From: Eudorina sp. 2006-703-Eu-15
Lineage: Eukaryota; Chlorophyta; Chlorophyceae; Chlamydomonadales; Volvocaceae
Assembly: GCA_003117195.1 (NCBI GenBank)
Contig: BDSI01000007.1
Coordinates: 62,001 to 126,000 of the forward strand
Length of the DNA stretch: 64,000 nucleotides
Direction: 5' to 3'
The notes beneath the pieces were generated by a model, which did not search any database, was not told where the DNA came from, and saw only the letters and a list, made by a program, of their open reading frames with translations. The translations under genes and the position numbers were made by a program. Numbering within the stretch: position 1 is the stretch's first letter; each line of letters starts with the position of its first letter. This document shows positions 55,064-64,000 of this stretch, one piece after another.

Positions 55064-56566
55064 GCTTCACCATTCGGGCAAGGGACTTAACCGTAAGCAG
55101 TGCTTGGTGCTCTGCCGCCTGCACGCATCAGCAGTGCTCGTGGCTTCTCTCTCTTCGTAACTGTTGTCACCGCCTTGAATCTGGGTCTCTTTATACCACC
55201 TTCGTAGCCATGCCTGCGTGGTTTGAGGCGGTTGTTCGGGGTTGCGTAAAGCCGTTTTGGTAGGATAGTCATCGCAGAATCGTCAGCGATGGACTAACAG
55301 GTGGTTCGTAATGTGGTCATTATGGGTCACGCGGTGTGTGTTCGGTCAGGTGGACCCTTCGTGACGTCGGCGGTGTGTGTTTGCAGCTATCCAAGACATG
55401 GAGGAAAGGGTCGCCGGACGGCGTGGACGGTGGCCTGCGATGGTTGACTGATTGTGTGCCCATTCAATATGTGCCGTTGTGTACGACCAAGACTGCGTCC
55501 TGCTAGCATTCGGCTATTACGTGTTTGAGTGGTCCCGCAGCTCCCACGCGGTCAGACGAGGTCATGAGCCCACATGAGGGACGTGGCATCATGTGCTTTG
55601 CAGACGGCAACGATGCATGATGCGACGGCCCGCTCCATCCCAAGAAACAGATATACCGTCTTGCAATTTCATGTGAGGGTTTGCCGCAGTCAACCCCTGG
55701 GTCAGGCTGCCCACCAAGACATGGTGACGGGCACGGAACTGATTGGAAGCAGGGTTTCTCGATAGGTGCTCTCTTCACCTGACAGGAGCGCATGGGATCA
55801 GGCCCCCGTAACTTGCGCAGGCTAGCGCTATGAAAGTCCCGTGTGCGCGAAAACTGTTCCCCGGGTTACTGTTCCAGCGCGGCACAGCGTGCCCTGCCTA
55901 CAGTTCCGAGCATTCTTTCTGCCCAATCGTGCGTCCCGCCAATGGGTTAGCAATACAATTGGCGGGGGACATTATACGGTTTGCCTTTGATGTTGCGTTG
56001 ATAACAAGGACGGTCTGAGTGCACTGGTTTCAGCAGGGTTTCTGGCCGCTGCGCGTACACTATAATGTCGTACATGACCAGGTAGTTGGGTTGGTCTGTC
56101 GCTGTGCATGAACAGTGGTGCTCGTGGTCGTTGCGAAGAGAGCCTGGCGGTCCCCGCGACGCAAAGGAAGATATAAGCGCTGGGGAATGTCCTTGAGGGT
56201 GAAGAGTTTTTAATCATTTCTGCATATGTTTTGGTGAGGGTAGCATGCTGATGAGTCTCCGAGTCTGAAGAGTAGTTTCTTGCCCCAGTACGTCGTACAT
56301 GCCGTATACTAATATTTTCTATGGAACCCAATGGAAATGTTTGGTTTCTGACTTAAGCTGGAATGTCATCAGATAAGCTGCCATTTTTATTTTTGGGAGA
56401 CACTCAATGACGCATGGAACGGTAACAAGCAACAGTTCAACGGAAAGTGAAAACAAGACTAGGCATAGGTGACACGTTCATGTGCCCTAAAGTGGCCTGA
56501 TATTTTCTGCTGATAGTGGCTGTGAGGCGGGAGTTACGCTAGGAGAGCACGCCAGCACAGGCCAGC
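55064..56566. other. No supported gene; DIM1 3' UTR and B55 upstream region
   Basis: Short open frames only, none with motifs. The left part should be DIM1 3' UTR. The right part should contain the B55 promoter and leader. Confidence 0.5.
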
Positions 56567-58925
56567 ATGTCCAGCATGGCGTCTTCTTCAGCCTGCTCGG
56601 AATGGCAGTTCTTACAGTGCTTTGGAGAGCGGACGCCGGGCGAGGACATCCAGGAGGGTGGGTGAATGCGGCTGGTAAAGGCCCGTCCGCTTTCTTCGGT
56701 GCGGTTCGGCATTCCTTGTCACCGCTTGGTCATGAGATCAGAGCACTATCATGACGGCTCTGGGCAGTTTTCCTGAGAACGTTTGCTGTTGGCCTCTGCC
56801 CCCAGCCGACATAATCTCAGCGGTGGAGTTCGATTACGACGGGCTTCACCTCGCCACCGGGGATCGGGGAGGCCGTGTGGTGCTTTTCGAACGGGTTAAC
56901 CCGCATATGGTGGGTCGGAGTCGGTTGGGCGCTCCGGGCTGCACGCACACATGTGCGAGCCTTTTCACCCTGAGTGTCCCGTGCGCAGAGGACAGTGGGC
57001 ATGGATGCGCGCGCTCCGCCACCGCTTCCGCGTGGGGCATCGTTTGAGTACCGCTATATGACGGAGTTCCAGTCGCACGAACCGGAGTTCGACTACCTCA
57101 AATCGCTGGAAATTGAGGAGAAAATCAACAAAGTCAGGTGGTGCCGCAGTTCCAACAATACACGCATGCTTTTGTCAACAAATGACAAAACCGTGAAGCT
57201 TTGGAAGGTGGGTCTTGTGTCTTGAGGCCAAGGGGCTTGTTCTTTTTTCGGAGTGCCTTGCCTGAGACAAGGTTTTCTTGCCTCTCGCCAGGTTTACGAG
57301 AAAAAGGTTTCATGCTTATCCAACTTCAACTTGGAAGGACGGAACAATGCGGCCTCGGGCTCGCCCCGGCCCAACGCTCTGGCCAATAGCCCTGTGTCGC
57401 TGCGGCTGACACAGCCGCTCCGACTCCCACGGGTACGTTGCCTGCCAGGGTTGCGCTACCGCGCCTTTGCCTGATGGTGAATCCTTCTATTCAGGTGACC
57501 AGCACTGAGGTGCTCCTAGCAGCTCGTTGCAAGCGCGTGTTCGCCAACGCGCATACATATCACATCAACTCGATCTCGGTCAATAGCGACCAGCAGACGT
57601 TCTTGTCAGCAGACGACTTGAGAATAAACCTGTGGAACCTTGAGATTACGGAGCAAAGCTTCAACATCGTGGACATAAAGCCGGCGAACATGGAGGACCT
57701 GACGGAGGTGGGCTTTGTTGGAATGACTAGGGCGGACAGGCTGGAGCGGCCAATCAACTATGTTCTCCTGCCGCAGGTGATCACGTCCGCGGAGTTCCAT
57801 CCACAACACTGCAACGTGTTCGCATACAGCAGCTCCAAAGGCTGCATCCGGTTGGCGGACATGCGGAACGCGGCGCTGTGCGACCGCCACTCGAAAGCCT
57901 TCGAGGAGCAGGAGTCGCAGGTTAGCATCGCGCATTTGCGTTGCGATACAACAGCAGTGTTTTGCGACAGCTGACCTGTGCCCACGATACTGTACGGTGT
58001 GCAGGCGAACAAGTCTTTTTTCTCCGAGATTATCGCAAGCATTTCGGATATAACATTTAGCCGCGATGGGCGATTCATCTTGAGCAGGGACTACATGACG
58101 CTGAAGCTGTGGGACCTTGCGAAGGAAAACGCCCCAGTGGCGACCTACAACGTGCACGAGCACCTGCGGGCGCGGGTAAGGCCTGTGACTTCAAGATTGC
58201 ATTTCAGCAACCCCTTGCTTGTCGGGGAGTCACCCCCATGGCATGTTTTGGTCATGGTATTGAGGCATCATGCCGTGATCTGTGCTGCAGTTGTGCGACC
58301 TGTACGAGAACGACTCGATATTTGACAAGTTCGATTGCTGCATGAGCGGGCGCGGGGACGCGATTGCCACGGGCTCGTACAACAACCTGTTTCGCGTTTT
58401 TGGGTCGTGGAACGGTACGGATCTCACGCTGGAGGCCTCGCGCGACCCCATGCGCAAGCGCCTGCAGGCGCCCGCCAAGGTGAGCGAGGAAGGCACCCTG
58501 TCATGGCTTGGGCGCGGGGACAGGCTGGATGATCTTGTCAACGGGATGGTCTCTGACTACGCTTTGCCTGAAGCGTTAGGCGTTGTGCTAACCTTGATGC
58601 TTGGCGCGCGTTGAGGACGGTTCACTTTGAGGAAATGCTTTCCCGAGGACGGTTCACTTTGTGGAAATGCTTCCCAAATGCTTACAGATGCATCTGTCTG
58701 GGCCCATCCGATGCCGCGTCGTGTTGTTTGTTGTCACTGCCCTGCGCGCAGACGAACCGCTTCGCAATCCGGAACAAGAATGGGCCCAGCAAGGGCGGGC
58801 GCGCGAATGAGCAATCCGAGTCCGGAACGGATTATGCGTCCAAGCTGCTGCACCTCGCGTGGCATCCGGAAGCCAACGTCGTGGCGGCAGCAGCCTCCAA
58901 CTCGCTCTACATGTACTGCGCCTAA
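56567..58925 (+). CDS. PP2A-B55: Protein phosphatase 2A regulatory subunit B (B55/PR55, WD40)
   Basis: Nine phase-consistent exons: 56567-56657, 56806-56909, 56989-57207, 57292-57432, 57495-57707, 57777-57920, 58005-58175, 58291-58479 and 58752-58925, giving 481 residues against about 450 in animals. Signature blocks: [40 protein letters not shown]+[140 protein letters not shown] and [20 protein letters not shown]. It is the seven-bladed propeller that targets the PP2A core to substrates, with roles in mitotic exit. Extra residues around [15 protein letters not shown] are an algal insert. Every conserved block is present; the gene looks functional. Confidence 0.96.
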
Positions 58926-60855
58926 TAGGCACGTACATTCGGTGGCATGTCACGTTTCCCGGCGCAGCGTACACCGCACGCGCCCGGGCAGAGGATGGAA
59001 TGGGCGGAGTAGGTCAGCGTGCGCATCCAGCTGTGCGTCAGCATCGCGCCAACAGCGCCGGCGCAACAGCAGCAAGGACGGCGTGGAGTTTGCCCGTCAG
59101 CCTCGGGTGTACATACCTGGTGCGTGCGATGATGTTCAGCTTGAAGTGCAGCCGGGCTCGCATCTTATACGGGCGCTCAACGGGGTTTGTTAAGACGTGT
59201 ACGAGGTCTGGAGGGCGCTTGTTGGCCTCTTTCCAGCGCCTGCGATTCGGCGCTGTGGCCCCTTGGGACTCTTTCTATCACATTGCATGACATTTCGTCA
59301 CGGACATGTTTGCCTGCAGTACTGAACCCCCTTGCGGACTTGGTGGCTAGCGGAAGCAAGCTGAATGTCGACGGTGCCTTGAGACCGGTGAATGTAGGCG
59401 TGCGTGCGACCGGGGTGTGGGTTAACTTGCAGGCAGGGCGAATGGGCTTCCGTGCACTTTAGGGATGGCCTGGAAGCGGTGGGGTTTGTTACGGGTAGGA
59501 CATTGGTGAAGCGCAGCACTATGTGCAGTCTCAAGTCGGTAGTCGTACATGAGCTTTGGTTAGGTACAGGCCGTCGATGTGGATGTTCAGCTCCGCGGCG
59601 ATTCATCCATTCACTCTGCAGGGCAGCTGTCCTGAGATGTAAAGGATGGCGTTGGATAGCGTGCGCCGTGAGTTGGCCTGGACGCCGGTCGGCTTGCCTC
59701 AACCTGACGAACGCAAAAGCTTTTGGTGTAGATATAAACTGCTGTTTGGGCTGGATGGCGGCGTGGACCTGACACCGCTTTGGCGTCCAGGCAGGCGCCG
59801 AGCTGCCATGACCGGTCGGGCGCATCGTGCGCTGCTTGTCAGAGGTAACGCCGCGGGCCGCCGTCGTGTGATCTGACGTGTATGTTCTGCCGGCGGCAAT
59901 TTACATTTGCGGTTTGAAGTTGCCACTGATATGGAGCGGTGCCACGCGCAAGGAGGTGTGGTCTCTGGCGCTGCCTGGTGTGGCAGTACGCCCACTAAGC
60001 GGGTTTGTGTATTACGGGCCTGTCATTGAAAGACATCAGAGACACTGTGTTTTGACTTGCTGCTCTAGGGAAAAGCGGACAGACGTCAGGAGCGTGCGTG
60101 TGGCAAGCAGGCTTCGTGCAGGTCTCGAGGGCATCCGCCGAGGGCCCGACCTGCTGCAGGAAGAGCTGACGGTCTGAGCAGGATGCACGGACTCTCGTGT
60201 GTGAAACTGAGCCTGCACCCCGGCCGACTTATGTTGCAAGGGCGATGTGATGCGGGTCTGGCCCTGTCTGGCCTATCGTACTCGTGCTGTATTGAGGTCG
60301 AATTCCGCATGCATGCGGTGAACTTCCCGCCTCGGATGCAGAGGACGTCGGCTGTATTATTTTCAAAGCGCGCCGCAATCAGTCCAGGAGCTGAACCGCA
60401 AGCTGCATCTAGTCTGTCGCTTGCACATGATCGATTTGGGGATGACGGGCATGGGATCACGAGGCTCTGATGAAGGCCGCACTAACAAAACAAAACTACT
60501 GCACATCACTACAGGGCACGTGTCCCTGGATCTGGTGTAAAGTCAAGACACGCGTCAGCTTGTTACCCGCCAGCATGCCCGAAGACAAACCGTATGCGCT
60601 GAAGCTGTGCGCAAGGGGCACATTGGTCCGGCTTGCTGAAGGTGTACTCTATTGGTTGAATGTACTTTTATGTACAGCGCAATGCGGAGCGATTCAGTTG
60701 TGACCAGCCTAGGCGCAGGGCCCATGCGTGATGACACAAGTCGCAGGGTACATGTACGGCAAACACCGTGCACCGCACCTTAATTTTTCATTCTTTTGGA
60801 AAAGTAGGGATTTTTGATGCTGCCGTATGGCACTAAATGATGGTCACCAAAGGTG
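58926..60855. other. No supported gene; B55 3' UTR and spacer
   Basis: Open frames up to about 190 codons occur on both strands but none has conserved-looking blocks or splice logic. A TGTAA (green-algal poly(A) signal) lies at about 60535; volvocine 3' UTRs can be long, but whether it belongs to B55 is unknown. Confidence 0.45.
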
Positions 60856-61329
60856 ATGGCGGGTGAGGTGGCGGTCCGAGGCTTCTCTTTAATGCTCGCT
60901 GTTCAAGTTTTATACGGTGCGAGAAGTCGCTCTCGCTTTCTCCGCTTTACTGTTTTGACGTGACACTATTATTTGACGTAATTTTGGCTGTCCGCAGTCG
61001 CTTATCTCGCCTGGCTGTTTGTCCCCGAGAAAACGCTCCAGCAACTGGGAATCACGTACTATCCATCCAAGTAAAGCCTATGATAGAGCGTTTAAGCCTC
61101 CGAAACGTTCAAAAGGTGGCTTAGTGGTTGCACTATGATTACACTTTTCACTAAGGAGTTGCACCGTCGCAGGTACTGGGCGCTGGCGGGGCCGACATGG
61201 CTCACGGTCGCGGTCATGTGGGGATACTGGTTATACGAGGGGTACGCAGATGACCTCCCGTACCGGCTTACCGGATCATTCAAATCAAAACTTTCCCTTG
61301 ACAACGTCCGACGTGCTTGCGCAGACTGA
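60856..61329 (+). CDS. PIGP: PIG-P, subunit of GPI N-acetylglucosaminyltransferase
   Basis: Three exons keep phase: 60856-60916 (MAGEVAVRGFSLMLAVQVLY), 60998-61070 (AYLAWLFVPEKTLQQLGITY then YPSK) and 61173-61329 (YWALAGPTWLTVAVMWGYWL, YEGYAD). The total is 96 residues. The second and third exons match the PIG-P pattern of two membrane helices joined by VPE...LGITYYPSKYWALAxPT. PIG-P is a small ER membrane subunit of the GPI-GnT complex (PIG-A/C/H/P/Q/Y), which starts GPI-anchor synthesis by transferring GlcNAc to phosphatidylinositol. The first exon is weaker: it rests on phase, the donor GGTGCG and plausibility. The C terminus (LSLDNVRRACAD) may be replaced by splicing to an unseen exon. 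Confidence 0.8.
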
Positions 61330-63368
61330 ACATGGTCACGGTGCCTGATCTCTCCGACCGTCGGCAACTTGAAGGTACAACCGACCGTGAAGTGTTTGCT
61401 AGCAACCCCACGCAGGGGACGCAAAGCCGCTTACGCAAACAAACGCACAAAAAGACTGCACAGCCTGCGTTGGACGTCCCGTACAAGTACTTGCGAAAAC
61501 CAAAGCTCTCACACCCTGCACTCGCAATGGAGTCATATGACAACGTTAACAGGGTCAAAAGCGCAACTCACGCCCTCACATGTTCCACCCTCACGTACTC
61601 TTGGCTCGCAGATGAAAAATCCAAGCCGCCCGAAAGCGTTGGCCTGCGTGGTTTCCAGCGGTCCACTGCCGACTCCGTCCCGCCGCTATGCCACATACCG
61701 GCAAGCCACGTCACCCGAACGCTGTTCGGACGCAGCGATACCGGCGAGGGTTAACGCTTGTAAGCAATTCGTGCGCCGCCGGAAATACGTCAAGACCCGT
61801 GAGACATCTCTAGGGACCTAAGGAGTTGGTGGGTGGCCCCACGTCCGATATTGTCCCTAAGGACGGGAACAGAAGCACTAAACCTTGTCGCCCCCGTAAG
61901 CGCACCTTATGCGTAAATCTCCCGGCTTCATGTCAACCGGCCCCTAACAACGAGCGCACGGCCAACTGCCACATACCTACCACATGTAACACCAACAACG
62001 CACGTTGGGCACAAAAGTAGTCACTCACAGGGTGAATCCCGTGCACCCGACTGATTAATTGCAAGCGCAGCAACACCTTACGCGGCTGTCGTTGCGCCCG
62101 CGACGCAACGCTGCACGACATCCTCCAGCATTTCTGTACGATCGCTACTCTAGCTAGTAACACTCTCTTCACGACGACGACCCAGCCGGGTCACCCAAGC
62201 CACGCGGCCCTCTTGAATGAACGCATCCGCCTCCACGCACACACCCTTCCGACCACTCTCCGTACATCCCGCACTCCTGTCCTACATCCGAGATCTGACG
62301 AGGGCGCACCCGAGCTGCTCGTCCGAAGGCGCACCAACGTGCAACCCACATGACCGCCGCCGGACGACGTGCGCTTATTGCAAAAAGGCCGCGGTGCACC
62401 TACAGCGAGACCCCCGTGGGCCTTTGTCGCCATGGACTATGGTCAGCCCGCCGTCATCGCCCCCCTACGCCGGCCCCACCTACTATTACGTGCCAGCATG
62501 TAACAACACCTTGCGTCGCCGCAACTTGGTTCGCGCGACACAGCGGCACGGGCTCCGGTCCGCGGATCTCAACCCAGACGCGTCGGTCCGCAACTCCGTG
62601 TCTGTACGTCGGTCGTTGCGTCGTGGATGTGCTCGGCCACGGGGTCGTGGCGGCCAGTCGCAACGTGCGAGGGCATTCGTCCCCATGCAAAACCCACCAC
62701 CCGACCAGGAAACACCATACCACACCAGACACACACACCCATACCACCATACCTTCCCTTGCACGTCGTTCCGCCGCCGTTGTCACCCTAGGGTCACCAT
62801 AACGCCGCCGCCCAGAAGTGAAGGTTTGGTGCGGATGGCATCATCCCCAGGACGGTTGCCGAGAGCGCGGACGGGCTGGCTAGAGATGCGCCGAGCGCCT
62901 CCCGGACCGGCTTGGTATGTTGGCTACACAACCCGAGGTGCGGGCAAGTACAGTACTCCGAAACCCAAATCAAGAATCTGCACGACGCGGACCAGCCCGC
63001 AGAACTGCTGCGGACGTGGGCCTTTGGCCCACAGCGCGCTCGGCTCGGAACCCATTCCACTTCCATTCTCCATCTCCCCTGTCGATACCCCCACCTTCGC
63101 CGCCCCACAAAAGCACGAAACCCGTATCAACTCCCCTGGCAACCGGTCTTCGCAAGCATCCCAAACATACCGTCTGCCAATGGCGCCGTCTGCCAACGGG
63201 GCAGACTGTCGTAAAGCGCACCGCTTCTGTACCATCCAGTCTCATGCCTGGATGGGACCAGCTCGGACGCACAGCTGCCGTGACCCTCCGCAGCGGATCC
63301 TCCGTATCATGAAAACGTGTCATTGCCCGCGACAGCTACCTGCGTCGGCAGATGCCGTCCCGCGGGCA
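61330..63368. other. No supported gene
   Basis: A 443-codon plus-strand frame (62217-63548) crosses this region but is Pro/Arg/Thr-rich without motifs and overlaps the end of the minus-strand gene at the right edge. I treat it as chance. The region should contain the PIG-P 3' UTR and that minus-strand gene's 3' UTR. Confidence 0.45.
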
Positions 63369-64000
63369 TCAGCTGCCGCGCGCACGCTCTTGCTTCGCGG
63401 AGCTCAGCCCCAGCCGCACCGCGAGCGGCTGCTTGGCGGGGGAGCCCCCGTCGTTGCGAAGCTGCGGCAGCCCCTCGTCGCAACGGCTTGTACGGCCCGG
63501 GCTGGGCACCGACCCATTCCCGGGCCCAGACAACGCCCCGGAGGTTGACACGTTGCACAGCTGAGGCGTGCCAACCCGCAGGTTTGACCCAGATCGCCGC
63601 ATTGCGGCGGCTCCGCCTATCGGCGGCACGCCACTCACCGAGTCGCGCATCCCAGGCTGCGACATGGCGCCGCCGGCGGCGCCGGGGCCCGCGGCGCCGC
63701 CGCCGGACCCCATGTTCAGTCCCGGCGCGCCCGTCACCGCGCCGGACAAGCTGCGGGTGAAGCCGCCGGCCCCGGGCGGCAGCCGGATCGTGGACTGGTG
63801 CACGAAGCGGAGGTCAAGCAACTGCGGAGTGTCCATCAGCTGTCGGTGGGAGGGCGAGTTGGCGAAGTGGCCGTAAACCCGCGGGCCGGCGGCGGACAGA
63901 TTCATCGCCTGTGCCGGCGGCCCCACGACCCGCACCGGCTGTGCCGGCGGCGGCGCCTTGGATGCCAGCGCGTTCACAATCCGCCGCTCATCCGGCTGCA
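63369..64000 (-). CDS. 3' end of an unrecognised gene (partial, right edge)
   Basis: A minus-strand frame is open from the right edge (QPDERRIVNALASK...) to a stop at 63369-63371, about 210 codons. The first part looks conserved: APPPAQPVRVVGPPAQAMNL, RVYGHFANSPSHRQLMDTPQ and LLDLRFVHQSTIRLPPGAGG. The rest is Gly/Ser/Pro-rich and probably disordered. No catalytic motif or membrane helix is visible. The product cannot be named from this fragment. Confidence 0.5.
   Translation of the reverse strand, partial: QPDERRIVNALASKAPPPAQPVRVVGPPAQAMNLSAAGPRVYGHFANSPSHRQLMDTPQLLDLRFVHQSTIRLPPGAGGFTRSLSGAVTGAPGLNMGSGGGAAGPGAAGGAMSQPGMRDSVSGVPPIGGAAAMRRSGSNLRVGTPQLCNVSTSGALSGPGNGSVPSPGRTSRCDEGLPQLRNDGGSPAKQPLAVRLGLSSAKQERARGS

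Noticed and set aside
62217..63548. 443-codon plus-strand frame
   Set aside because: Pro/Arg/Thr-rich without motifs, overlaps the end of the minus-strand gene at 63369, and high-GC DNA often gives such frames.

Overview
The window is nuclear DNA of a eukaryote and most resembles a volvocine green alga (Chlamydomonadales, Chlorophyceae). The signs are very high GC, many small phase-consistent introns with GTGAGT/GTGCG donors and GCAG acceptors, homopolymeric Ala/Gly/Gln/Pro runs inside proteins, AGGGTTT telomere-like tracts, minisatellites in introns, and a receptor-like kinase of a type common in volvocine genomes. I cannot name the species. No bacterial operons, CRISPR arrays, rRNA or convincing tRNA genes were seen.

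Layout, left to right. Positions 2-1411 are the 3' end of an unrecognised alanine-rich membrane protein (+). Positions 3772-7349 hold a fatty acyl-CoA reductase gene (+) with its central exon(s) apparently missing and two frame changes, so probably a relic. Positions 7970-9880 are a tail-to-tail inverted duplication of an unrecognised RGG-tailed protein gene, both copies frameshifted. Positions 10129-11841 carry unrecognised broken coding remnants. Positions 12150-16887 are a degenerate L1-type non-LTR retrotransposon (apurinic endonuclease, reverse transcriptase, C-terminal zinc-knuckle-like domain). Positions 18163-27699 are one large transmembrane receptor-like Ser/Thr kinase gene (+), assembled here from at least 15 exons; one intron is an approximately 1 kb 8/10-bp minisatellite. 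Positions 27700-33200 are repeat-rich and show no convincing gene.

The right half is denser. On the minus strand, 33307-39647 holds a divergent SET-domain gene leading into an RD/RS-rich tail, with several apparent lesions. Orphan exons lie near 40.4-41.5 kb. Then come an intact acetyl-CoA synthetase gene (50108-43324, -), an intact chloroplast-type HEAGH membrane protein gene (54156-50749, -), a divergently transcribed intronless U5 snRNP 15-kDa/DIM1 gene (54635-55063, +), an intact nine-exon PP2A B55 regulatory subunit gene (56567-58925, +), a three-exon PIG-P gene (60856-61329, +), and the 3' end of an unrecognised gene entering from the right edge (-).

The genes do not form a pathway: lipid/acetate metabolism, splicing, phosphatase regulation, GPI-anchor synthesis and signalling sit side by side, as expected for a eukaryotic chromosome arm. 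The intact multi-exon genes on the right keep frame across every junction, so the sequence quality there is good. The frame breaks in the acyl-CoA reductase, the inverted pair, the SET gene and the retrotransposon are therefore more likely real decay than base-calling error, though this is inference. All exon boundaries were placed by eye from splice dinucleotides, reading-frame phase and remembered family patterns; none was checked by alignment.
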